Origin: Wenjunlia vitaminophila DSM 41686 | GTDB taxonomy: Bacteria; Actinomycetota; Actinomycetes; Streptomycetales; Streptomycetaceae | NCBI RefSeq assembly: GCF_000380165.1 | Contig: NZ_KB904686.1 | Coordinates: forward strand, 1 to 41,970 | Direction of reading: 5' to 3' | Length of the DNA: 41,970 bases | Part shown: positions 8,331-15,755 of the stretch, piece by piece | How the letters are laid out: each line of letters starts with the position of its first letter | Position numbering within the stretch: the stretch's first letter is position 1 | Notes under the pieces: model-generated | What the model saw: only the letters and a program-made list of their open reading frames with translations | Told to the model about the DNA's origin: nothing | Databases searched by the model: none | Translations under genes and position numbers: made by a program

Positions 8331-10742
8331 TCAGGCACGGCTCGCCGCGCGGGTCGGGGCCCCCTTGCCGGCGTCGAGGGCGTAGACGCACCGGTCCTTG
8401 CTGCACGCGTACACCACCCCGTTGGCCACCACCGGCGAACCGGTGATCTCCCCGCCGGTCTCCAGCTTCCAGCGGAGCTGGCCGCCGTCGGCGTCCACCG
8501 TGTAGAGGCAGTGGTCCTTGGAACCGAAGTGCACCCGGCCCCCGGCGATCACCGGGGAGCCCACCAGGTCGTCCTGGGCGGCGAAGCGCCAGCGGGGGGC
8601 GCCGCTGACCGCGTCCATGGTGTAGAGGGCCTTCCCGCTGCCCAGGTGGACGGTGCCGTTGACGACCACGACCGGCTCGGCGCCCTGCCGGCTCTCGGTG
8701 GCCACGCGCCACCGGTCGCGCCCGCTGGCGGGGTCGAGCGCGTACACCGTGCCGAGGTAGTCGACCACGTAGACCCCGCCGCCGGTCACTCCGGAACCGG
8801 GCACGTGGGTGGGGCGGGTGAAGAGCCCGGCGGGCGCGTCGAAGCGCCAGCGTTCCCGGCCGTCGGCGGCACTGAGCGCCAGGACGCGGGTGCCGGCGGT
8901 GAGGTACACCGAGCCGTCGGCCTCGATCGGCTGGGCCGGGCAGTCCTCGCCGACCGGGTAGGACCACTTCTGCCGCCCCGAACGGGCCTCCACGGCGTGC
9001 AGCAGCCCCCCTCCGAAGTAGTAGACCGTGTCCCCGACCACCAGTGGCCCGGACTCGGGGGACTCGAAGGTGGTCTGGCCGCCCGTCTTCTTCCAGCGCA
9101 GCTCCCCGGTCGCGGCGTCCCGCACCTGCACCTCACCGCCCCGGATACCGGTGCACACCGATCCGGCCTCCACCTGGAGGGAGTACACCCAGCCGTCGGG
9201 GGCGGCCCGCCAGCGGTCACTGCCGTCCGACGCGCCGAGGGCGTACAGGCTCGCCCCGTCCGAGGCGAGGAGCTGTCCCTGGGCCACGGCCATGGTCCAG
9301 GCGACGTCGCGGGTGCGGAACTCCCGACGCCCGGTCGCCACGTCCAGCGCGTGCACCTCGAAGGAGGTGACGTACAGCAGGCCCTCGGAGACGATCGGGG
9401 TCCCCCACACGTCGTTCGACATGCGGAACCGCCAGGGGCGCCAGCGGGCCGGGGCAGCGGGCCCGCGGTGCTCGCCGGGGCCCGGCAGGTTCGCCGGTAC
9501 CGCCCCCGCGGGCCGGGGCGTGTGGCTGGCGGGGCCGGCGCTGTGCCGACCGCGCTGGGCCGGGCCGTGCGGGGCGGCGCCGCGGCGGACCCAGTCGGTG
9601 CTCGCGGTCGGCGGGGCCCCGTGGCCGACGCTGTCGGCGACCCGGGGCCCGGGGCCTATCGCCACGTCGGAGCCGGGCAGCCGGACCGGGGCGTGCTCAC
9701 GGGTCAGCTCGCCGCCCCGGTCCCGGTGGCCGGGGGACCGCTGCGCGGGCGGGCCCGGCTCCGCGGGGAGCCGGTCGGGGGGCATCGGCTCGGGCGGGGA
9801 GTCCGGGGGCGGCGGCGGGCCGACCGCGTCCGCCCTGGGCTGGGCGGCGACCCTGCGACCCCGCCGCGACTCGATGAGCGCCACCACCGGCTCGGGCAGC
9901 CACGCCGACGCCTCGCTCCCGTCGTGGTCGGCGGCGAACAGGTGCGGGGCGAGCTGGGCCTGGAGGTCCACCGGGCTCGGCCGGTTCTCCGGCTGGGTCT
10001 TCAGACAGGAGTCGATCAGGGGCCGCAGCTCGTCCGGCAGCCCGGACAGGTCCGGGCCCTCGCGCAGCAGCATGAACACCGTCTCCACCGGGTTGGCGCC
10101 GTGGTACGGGGCGTGGCCGGTGGCGGCGTAGACGAGGGTGGAACCGAGGGAGAACACGTCGCTCGCGCCGGTGACGCTCCGGCTGTCCCTGGCCTGTTCC
10201 GGGGACATGTAGGCGGGGGTGCCGACGGCGACGTTGGTCATGGTCAGTCGGGTGTTGGAGACGCCGCTCGCGATCCCGAAGTCGATCACCCGCGGCCCGT
10301 CCTCGACGACCAGCACGTTGGACGGCTTCATGTCCCGGTGGACCAGCCCGGCGCTGTGGATGGACTGGAGCGCCTCGGCGATGCCGGCGGCGAGCCAACG
10401 CACCGCCTGCACCGGCAGCGGCCCGCACCGCTCGATGATCTCCTCCAGGGAGGGCGCCGGTACGTAGGCGGTGGCCAGCCACGGCACCGCGGCGCGCGGA
10501 TCGGCGTCCACCACCGCCGCGGTGTAGAAGCCACCGACCGCCCGGGCCGCCTCGACCTCCCGGGTGAACCGGACCCGGAAGAGCTGGTCCTCGGCGAGTT
10601 CCGCGCGCACGGTCTTGATGGCCACGCGCCGGCCGGAGGCCGAGCGGGCGAGATAGACCAGCCCCATGCCGCCGGCACCGAGACGGCCGAGCACCTCGAA
10701 AGGGCCGATGCGTCTCGGGTCGTGCTGCGAAAGCTGCTCCAC
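8331..10742 (-). CDS. afsK: AfsK serine/threonine protein kinase with PQQ-type beta-propeller
   Basis: 803 residues, close to S. coelicolor AfsK (about 800). The kinase domain fills residues 13-275: P-loop GAGGMGLVY, Lys43 in VAIKTV, catalytic HRDMKPSN (Asp137), DFG at 154-156, and the MSPEQ motif. A Pro-rich linker follows, then a C-terminal propeller of repeated strand units ending in patterns such as GVVYACSKDRCVYALDA. AfsK autophosphorylates and phosphorylates AfsR, raising afsS transcription and secondary metabolism; KbpA restrains it. Start GTG 10742 has GGGGAGGTGG eight bases upstream; the opening EQLSQHDPRRIGPFEVLG matches AfsK. HRDM instead of HRDL is a small variation. The gene is divergent from the thiolase. 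Confidence 0.95.
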   Translation of the reverse strand: MEQLSQHDPRRIGPFEVLGRLGAGGMGLVYLARSASGRRVAIKTVRAELAEDQLFRVRFTREVEAARAVGGFYTAAVVDADPRAAVPWLATAYVPAPSLEEIIERCGPLPVQAVRWLAAGIAEALQSIHSAGLVHRDMKPSNVLVVEDGPRVIDFGIASGVSNTRLTMTNVAVGTPAYMSPEQARDSRSVTGASDVFSLGSTLVYAATGHAPYHGANPVETVFMLLREGPDLSGLPDELRPLIDSCLKTQPENRPSPVDLQAQLAPHLFAADHDGSEASAWLPEPVVALIESRRGRRVAAQPRADAVGPPPPPDSPPEPMPPDRLPAEPGPPAQRSPGHRDRGGELTREHAPVRLPGSDVAIGPGPRVADSVGHGAPPTASTDWVRRGAAPHGPAQRGRHSAGPASHTPRPAGAVPANLPGPGEHRGPAAPARWRPWRFRMSNDVWGTPIVSEGLLYVTSFEVHALDVATGRREFRTRDVAWTMAVAQGQLLASDGASLYALGASDGSDRWRAAPDGWVYSLQVEAGSVCTGIRGGEVQVRDAATGELRWKKTGGQTTFESPESGPLVVGDTVYYFGGGLLHAVEARSGRQKWSYPVGEDCPAQPIEADGSVYLTAGTRVLALSAADGRERWRFDAPAGLFTRPTHVPGSGVTGGGVYVVDYLGTVYALDPASGRDRWRVATESRQGAEPVVVVNGTVHLGSGKALYTMDAVSGAPRWRFAAQDDLVGSPVIAGGRVHFGSKDHCLYTVDADGGQLRWKLETGGEITGSPVVANGVVYACSKDRCVYALDAGKGAPTRAASRA

Positions 10743-11099
10743 GTTGCGTGCCACCTCCCCGTCGGGTCCCCCGTGCAGCGTCTCACTGCGGACCGGCCCG
10801 GGGGTACGGCAATGATTCTTCCTGTCCGGGGCACTCGTTGCGAAGCGGGGGGCGTTTCGCCGTGTCTGTGGCTTTACGGACGAAACGATCCGGGGGCCGC
10901 TGCGCGCTGTCGCCCCCGCGGTCGCGGCCCTGGCGACCGGGCCGTGGGCGGGGTGGTTCACCACCGCGGCGGGACCGGGCGGTCGGGCGGGCGTGGACGG
11001 GCGCCCGCAAGCCGTTCGTCAACTGACGCTCCGTCATTTCCATGAGTCGGGTGCACACTGGGAGCCGACACCTACTCATCGGTAATGAGGGGCACACAC
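10743..11099. promoter_or_regulatory. Divergent promoter region of afsK and thiolase
   Basis: 357 bases without a gene. TGACG-CTC-CGTCA (11024-11036) is a perfect 5-base-arm palindrome, and CTCAT-N5-ATGAG (11075-11089) overlaps the thiolase ribosome site GAGGGG (11087-11092). The first palindrome shares AACTGACG with the start of the neighbouring TetR gene, so it is a possible TetR operator. Promoter hexamers are not clear enough to state. Confidence 0.45.
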
Positions 11100-12251
11100 A
11101 TGGGCGAGGCGTACATCGTCGAAGCGGTCCGTACCCCCGTCGGCCGGCGCCGGGGCGCGCTGTCGGGCATCCACCCGGCTGACCTCGGGGCGCATGTGCT
11201 GACCGCGCTGGTGGAGCGCAGCGGCATCGACCCCGGTGCGGTCGAGGACGTGATCTTCGGCTGCATCGACCAGCTCGGCGGCCAGGCCGGGGACGTGGCG
11301 CGCACCTGCTGGCTGGCCGCCGGCTACCCGGAGCACGTCCCGGGCGTGACCATCGACCGGCAGTGCGGTTCGTCACAGCAGGCGGTGCACTTCGCCGCAC
11401 AGGCGGTGATGAGCGGCACCGCCGACCTGGTCGTCGCCGGCGGGGTGCAGAACATGTCCCAGCTCCCCATCGGCTCGGCGATGCTGGCCGGGAAGCACTT
11501 CGGCTTCGAGGACCCGTTCTCCGGCTCCGCCGGGTGGCGCAAGCGCTACGGGGAACAGGAGATCAGCCAGTTCCGGGGCGCCGAACTGATCGCCCGCAAG
11601 TGGGACCTCAGCCGGGCGGAGATGGAGGAGTACGCGCTCCGCAGCCACCAGCGGGCGGTCCACGCCATGGACAACGGGTGGTTCGACAAGGAGATCGCCC
11701 CACTGGCCGAGCTCGCGGTGGACGAGGGACCGCGCCGGGACACCAACCTCGAACAGATGGCGTCGCTGAAGACGCTCGCCCCCGACGGAGTGCTCACCGC
11801 CGCGCTGTCCTCGCAGATCTCCGACGGCGCCTCCGCGGTGCTGGTGGCCTCCGAGGAAGCGGTGCGGCAGCACGGTCTCACCCCCCGCGCCCGCATCCAC
11901 CACCTCAGCGTCCGCGGCGACGACCCGGTGCTGATGCTCACCGCGCCCATCCCCGGCACCGCCCACGCCCTGGCCAGGACCGGGATGTCGATCGACGACT
12001 TCGATGCGATCGAGCTCAACGAGGCGTTCGCCTCGATCGTGCTGGCCTGGCTGCGGGAGACGGGCGCCGACCCGGCGAAGGTCAACCCGTGCGGCGGGGC
12101 GCTCGCCCTGGGGCACCCGATCGGCGCGAGCGGCACCAAGCTGCTGACCACCCTGCTGCACCACCTGGAGCGCACCGGCGGTCGGTGGGGCCTGCAGACC
12201 ATGTGCGAGGGCGGCGGCCAGGCCAACACCACGATCATCGAACGACTGTGA
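11100..12251 (+). CDS. Acetyl-CoA C-acyltransferase (thiolase)
   Basis: 383 residues, a normal thiolase length. All catalytic residues are present: nucleophile Cys89 in DRQCGSSQQA, His339 in GGALALGHPIGASGT and Cys369 in MCEGGGQAN. Thiolases either condense two acyl-CoA units or cleave 3-ketoacyl-CoA in beta-oxidation; which direction applies here cannot be told. The ATG at 11100 is chosen over 11085 because GAGGGG sits seven bases before it. The gene is divergent from afsK, a placement I recall from Streptomyces, and its product could supply or consume acetyl-CoA for secondary metabolism. It ends facing a minus-strand membrane protein across a strong terminator. Confidence 0.93.
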   Translation: MGEAYIVEAVRTPVGRRRGALSGIHPADLGAHVLTALVERSGIDPGAVEDVIFGCIDQLGGQAGDVARTCWLAAGYPEHVPGVTIDRQCGSSQQAVHFAAQAVMSGTADLVVAGGVQNMSQLPIGSAMLAGKHFGFEDPFSGSAGWRKRYGEQEISQFRGAELIARKWDLSRAEMEEYALRSHQRAVHAMDNGWFDKEIAPLAELAVDEGPRRDTNLEQMASLKTLAPDGVLTAALSSQISDGASAVLVASEEAVRQHGLTPRARIHHLSVRGDDPVLMLTAPIPGTAHALARTGMSIDDFDAIELNEAFASIVLAWLRETGADPAKVNPCGGALALGHPIGASGTKLLTTLLHHLERTGGRWGLQTMCEGGGQANTTIIERL

Positions 12252-12284
12252 CGAGCCCGCTCCCTCGCTGAGCACCGCTCACGC

Positions 12285-12321
12285 CGCCGGCCCGACGGGG
12301 AGTGCCCCGGTCGGGCCGGCG
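12285..12321. terminator. Long GC hairpin between convergent genes
   Basis: CGCCGGCCCGAC (12285-12296) pairs perfectly with GTCGGGCCGGCG (12310-12321); the stem continues with GGGG/CCCC around an AGTG loop, with one bulged G. It sits 33 bases after the thiolase stop and 60 before the end of the membrane protein gene, so it can serve both. Confidence 0.75.
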
Positions 12322-12381
12322 TCCGTGCGGGGCCGGTCGGACGGCACCCCGGGCGGGGCACCCCTTGGCCCCGGGGCGTGC

Positions 12382-12897
12382 TCAGGCCGCGTCGCCGGGG
12401 TGCCGCCACTGATCACCGGGACCCTCGTGCGGTGGCTGGTCCGGGCCCATGGGGGGCGCCACATCCAGTCGCCGGTCCCCGTACCTGTGCCGCCCGCCCC
12501 TGCGCCGACGGGTGGTGCCGGCGGCCAGGAGCAGGGCGAAGCCCCCACCCACGACCAGGGCGAGCCCGTCACCGAGGAGGTCGGACCGCAGGGCCTGAGG
12601 GGTGAGCGACTGGCGGGTGGCCCACAGCGCGGCGGTGGCCAGCGCCACCAGAGCGGCCAGCAACAGCACCGTGCGGGAGCGCAGCAGCGCTCCGAGGACC
12701 GCCAGCACCGCGCCGACGAGCAGCGGCAGGAAGAGCGACACCATCAGGTTGTCGGGCCGGGCCGTGGTCATCGTGTCGAACAGGTCCCCGACCCGGATGT
12801 CCGACCCGTCACGGCCGGCGTACCACGGGCGGAAAGCGCTGACGATCACTGCCGCCGCCGCTACGAGCGCCAGCAGCATGCCGGGAAGGTTACGCAT
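12382..12897 (-). CDS. Four-helix integral membrane protein, unknown function
   Basis: 171 residues with predicted membrane helices near 5-22 (LLALVAAAAVIVSAF), 52-68, 73-92 and 107-127, and a cytoplasmic basic tail (TTRRRRGGRHRYGDRR) that ends in a Pro/His-rich segment. The loop between helices 1 and 2 (RPWYAGRDGSDIRVGDLF) should be extracytoplasmic. The ATG at 12897 has GAGG eight bases upstream. I do not recognise a named family; the topology resembles small actinobacterial membrane proteins of unknown role. No functional partner is evident in the neighbourhood. Confidence 0.75.
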   Translation of the reverse strand: MRNLPGMLLALVAAAAVIVSAFRPWYAGRDGSDIRVGDLFDTMTTARPDNLMVSLFLPLLVGAVLAVLGALLRSRTVLLLAALVALATAALWATRQSLTPQALRSDLLGDGLALVVGGGFALLLAAGTTRRRRGGRHRYGDRRLDVAPPMGPDQPPHEGPGDQWRHPGDAA

Positions 12898-13217
12898 CGT
12901 AAGTACCTCACGTTCCGCGTATCCCTCTGTCTGACGCTACGCTTCCCCGTCCGAACCCGCCACGCGAGCGGAGGACGGCCCCGTGGACGGCCGCCCCGGG
13001 GCCCCACCGGTGAACGTTCCCGGCGGGACGGGCGCGGTGCGTGGCCCCCGTCCGACCCGCCCGTGGACCGTCGGGAACCAGCCGTGCGGCCGTCCGCGTC
13101 GTAGGGGCCAGACTGCTAGCCTGTCGTGCACCCATCACCCAGGAATAGCCCCTTACTTCAGGTATTTCCGTTGGGTGAATGATTGACCACAATTCGCAAC
13201 GTTTCAGCGGGGGACTC
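12898..13217. other. Divergent intergenic region
   Basis: 320 bases between the membrane protein and the secreted protein. The last 120 bases are AT-richer than the rest and probably contain the plus-strand promoter; TAGCCT at about 13113 is a possible -10 element. The ribosome site of the downstream gene is GCGGGGGA (13207-13214). No gene or strong repeat seen. Confidence 0.35.
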
Positions 13218-13802
13218 ATGACCCGTCGCCATGTCCGAGCTGTCGCAGTCTTCCTGATAGTGCTCGTCACCCTCACGGGTGCGCGCCGGTCAGGCGGCGG
13301 CGGCTGCGACGACGACAACGACAACTCGCACAGCTCCAGCACCTCGGGCGGCTTCCCTGGCGGCTCCACCGACGGCGGCAGCGGCGACGACTTCGACATC
13401 GACATGCCCACCATCGAGCCGCCCACGTTCGAGCCGCCCACCTACGACCCGGCCACCGAGCCGGCCATCGCCCCCTCAGAGACCATCGACGACCCCGACG
13501 CGCTGGACGAGGTGGACATCACCTCGTGCGACTACGACGAGAACACCCAGGAGCTGTACTCCGACCTGACGGTCACCAACTCCGCCTCCTCCGGCTCCTA
13601 CAACTACACGATCACCGTGAAGGTCGAGCAGACCGAAGGCGGTGTCACCAACGGCAACGTGCTGGCCACCGACATGGTCACGCTGAACAGCCTCACCGCC
13701 GGCTCGAGCCAGAACGTGACGTCCAAGTCCTACTACCCGCTGCAGGAGTACACCACCTTCGAGTGCAGCGTGACGGCGGCGACGAAGTACCCGTCGAGCT
13801 GA
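13218..13802 (+). CDS. Secreted acidic protein, unknown function
   Basis: 194 residues: an export signal (basic MTRRHVR, then hydrophobic AVAVFLIVLVTLTG), a Gly-Cys-Asp-rich linker (GGGGCDDDNDN), a Ser/Gly- and Pro-rich stretch, and a C-terminal domain of about 100 residues with two Cys (DITSCDYDE and FECSVTAAT). The latter is probably a disulfide-linked beta-sandwich (NYTITVKVEQT). It looks like a lipoprotein precursor, but the expected lipobox Cys after LTG is Ala, so lipidation is doubtful. The ATG at 13218 has GGGGGA upstream; an ATG at 13179 would place 13 residues before the signal. No function assigned. Confidence 0.8.
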   Translation: MTRRHVRAVAVFLIVLVTLTGARRSGGGGCDDDNDNSHSSSTSGGFPGGSTDGGSGDDFDIDMPTIEPPTFEPPTYDPATEPAIAPSETIDDPDALDEVDITSCDYDENTQELYSDLTVTNSASSGSYNYTITVKVEQTEGGVTNGNVLATDMVTLNSLTAGSSQNVTSKSYYPLQEYTTFECSVTAATKYPSS

Positions 13803-13833
13803 GCCGGAGACGCACCGGCCCCGCCGGACGGCC

Positions 13834-14850
13834 CTAACGGTCGAACCAGGCGGCGATGACGTCCCTCTCGCGTTGCGGCTCCATGCCGTTGTCGGGCAGG
13901 CCCCCGCGGTAACGCGGCAGCACCTCGGGGACGTCGTCGCCGCTCAGCCACGCCCACGTGTCGCGGAGCGACTCCACCACCGGACGGCAGGACATCCCGG
14001 CGGCCAGCGCCCGGCTGGAGTCCGGTGCCCACACGGCGGCGAACTCCGGCCGGTCGGGCATCCACAGGGGCAGCCCGCTCCACACGGCGACCTCGTGCCC
14101 GAGCAGGAAGTCGTCGTCCACCCACACGGGCCGCGCCAGGGAACCGGTCAACTCCACACAGGTGTCAACGAGCTCGCCCCACGTGCAGTTCCCGCGGACA
14201 CCGCTGGTGATGTACCGCCCGGTGCGCTCCCGCTCCAGGGAGTCCAGGGTGAACGCGGCGATGTCCCGGGCGTCCACCAACTGCAACGGCCGGTCGCGGG
14301 GGCCGGGCGCGAGCATGTCCCCGCCGCGGGCGGCGCGGCGCAGCCAGTACGGCACCCGGCCCACGTTCTCGTGCGGACCGATGATCAGGCCGGGATTGAT
14401 GATCAGCACCCGGCCGGGGAAGTCGCGCTCCACCGCCCGTTCGCACCCCGACTTCAGCGTCCCGTAGTCGCCGTCCTCGGGCCCGGCGTCGGGGGAGCAC
14501 GCGAACCGCGGGGAGTCCTCGTCCACCGCCTCCGCGGGCCAGCCGGGGAAGGCGGAGACACTGGAGATGAACACGTAGCTGCCCGCCTGTGCCGACAGCG
14601 CCCGTACCGCCGCCCCGACGTACCGCGGGACGAACCCGCAGACGTCCACCACGGCGTCCCAGGGCCCCTGCTCGGCGAGCCGGGCGAGGTCCCGCGGCTC
14701 GGTCCTGTCACCGCGGACCACCCGCACCCCGGGCACGTCGGCGCTGGTCACCCCGCGGTTGAAGGTGGTCACCTCCCAACCGCGGGCGAGAGCAGCCGCA
14801 ACCGTGTGCCGCCCGAGGAACACCGAACCACCGAGTACCAGAAGTTTCAT
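13834..14850 (-). CDS. NAD-dependent epimerase/reductase (extended SDR)
   Basis: 338 residues. The N-terminal dinucleotide-binding motif is LVLGGSVFLGRHTVAAAL (GGxxFLG form), and the SDR Tyr and Lys appear in DYGTLKSGCE, with the Ser in VFISSVSAF. The protein is close to the isoflavone reductase-like/epimerase subfamily that modifies nucleotide sugars or small ketones; the substrate is unknown. ATG 14850 has GGGAGAGG upstream. It converges with the secreted protein gene (31-base gap) and is followed upstream by the hairpin-rich region of afsS, so it is probably transcribed from its own promoter rather than from afsS. Confidence 0.88.
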   Translation of the reverse strand: MKLLVLGGSVFLGRHTVAAALARGWEVTTFNRGVTSADVPGVRVVRGDRTEPRDLARLAEQGPWDAVVDVCGFVPRYVGAAVRALSAQAGSYVFISSVSAFPGWPAEAVDEDSPRFACSPDAGPEDGDYGTLKSGCERAVERDFPGRVLIINPGLIIGPHENVGRVPYWLRRAARGGDMLAPGPRDRPLQLVDARDIAAFTLDSLERERTGRYITSGVRGNCTWGELVDTCVELTGSLARPVWVDDDFLLGHEVAVWSGLPLWMPDRPEFAAVWAPDSSRALAAGMSCRPVVESLRDTWAWLSGDDVPEVLPRYRGGLPDNGMEPQRERDVIAAWFDR

Positions 14851-15017
14851 GGCACGAGCCTCTCCCGGCGTGGGCCCGAACCGTAAGGAATTCTTCCCTG
14901 GGCAGATTCGGTGCGCGTCGGGCGGAAGCCCCCGTCGGCCCGGCGCCCCCGTCGGGCCGGCGCCGGCGCCGGGCCCGGCCGCCGTGGAGGACCCGGCCCG
15001 GGCCGTGGCACGCGAGA

Positions 15018-15144
15018 GCCAGCCGGCGGACGTTCACGGAAGGGTCCGCCGGCTGGCGTGTGTGGAGGGGACAGCCCTGCCACCGGACTGTCCCCTGACG
15101 GCGAACTCTCGCCGTCGGGTGTCGTGGCCCCTCCCCACGACACC
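15018..15144. terminator. Cluster of four consecutive hairpins downstream of afsS
   Basis: Four non-overlapping stems: 15018-15031/15044-15057 (14 perfect base pairs), 15067-15074/15088-15095 (8), 15097-15104/15109-15116 (8, tetraloop ACTC), and 15118-15127/15135-15144 (10). They lie 129-255 bases beyond the afsS stop. The rest of the 422-base interval (14851-15272) is a GC-rich run of palindromic GCCGG/CCGGC words near 14930-15000 and shows no gene. The cluster could be a strong terminator of the afsR-afsS transcript or a structured 3' RNA. Confidence 0.65.
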
Positions 15145-15272
15145 GCGGAGGCCGGCCGCGGCGCTCCCCCTCCGACCGCCACAGCCGGCCCCACTTCCCC
15201 TACGGGGATTCCCCCCGCTGTTCCCCCGTGTGCCCCCCCGAGCACACTCGACCAGCGGTTACCGGTTCTTCG

Positions 15273-15503
15273 TCAGACCTGCTGGCTCGGCTCGTCGGTG
15301 GGCTGCCAGTTCCCCTGTGCGGGCTCGCTGGTGGGCTGCCAGTTGGTGGGCTTGACGGGCTCACCAGTCGGCTGCCAGTTCGCGGTCCTGACCGGTTCGC
15401 TGGTCGGCTGCCAGTTGTCCGGCCGCGGGGTCTCGGTAGCCTCCGGCTTGTCCGCGCCGCTCTCCGGAGTCGGTGTGCTCATTGGTTTCTCCCAGTCGGT
15501 CAT
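15273..15503 (-). CDS. afsS: AfsS-like secondary-metabolism activator with four NWQPT repeats
   Basis: A 76-residue, strongly polar protein. After a Glu/Thr-rich head come four near-identical units of 11-12 residues built on NWQPT(S/G/D)EP. S. coelicolor AfsS (AfsR2, 63 residues) has three short repeats and stands downstream of afsR, its direct activator; position, size, composition and repeat type fit here. AfsS raises antibiotic output by an unknown mechanism. The ATG at 15503 has GGGAG nine bases upstream, but the ATG at 15482 has an equally good GGGAGA, giving a 69-residue form. No Cys; likely disordered. Confidence 0.85.
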   Translation of the reverse strand: MTDWEKPMSTPTPESGADKPEATETPRPDNWQPTSEPVRTANWQPTGEPVKPTNWQPTSEPAQGNWQPTDEPSQQV

Positions 15504-15689
15504 GTCGCTGCGCTCCCGGAAGGACCCGGGCGCGCCGGGTCCGTCGGCCTCGCGCGGTGGCTACCCCCGTGAGTCACCTGTGCGGGCCACCGGCGGTCGC
15601 GCCACTGTAATCACGCGACGCCGAACCGAGAGCTGCTGATCCCCGAGGTGTTGCGGTCTCGGAGCGATGCAGCGGCGGATCTGTGACAA

Positions 15690-15735
15690 CGACAGTGCCC
15701 CCGGGGCATCAGCAGCCGATAGACATCGGATAGAC
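15690..15735 (-). promoter_or_regulatory. Candidate SARP (AfsR) binding repeats and afsS promoter
   Basis: Read on the minus strand, GTCTATC (15735-15729) is repeated exactly at 15724-15718, an 11-base period; a weaker third unit, GCTGATG, lies at 15713-15707. CACTGT (15697-15692) follows nine bases later as a possible -10. Heptamers at 11-base spacing ahead of -10 are the known SARP arrangement. A second possible -10, TACAGT, is at 15609-15604. This is inference from spacing. Confidence 0.45.
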
Positions 15736-15755
15736 GTGGTCCTCAGGACTGCTGA

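Noticed and set aside
8103-11045. Open frame of 980 codons on the plus strand
   Set aside because: It is antisense to afsK and the GNAT, both of which have clear family motifs.
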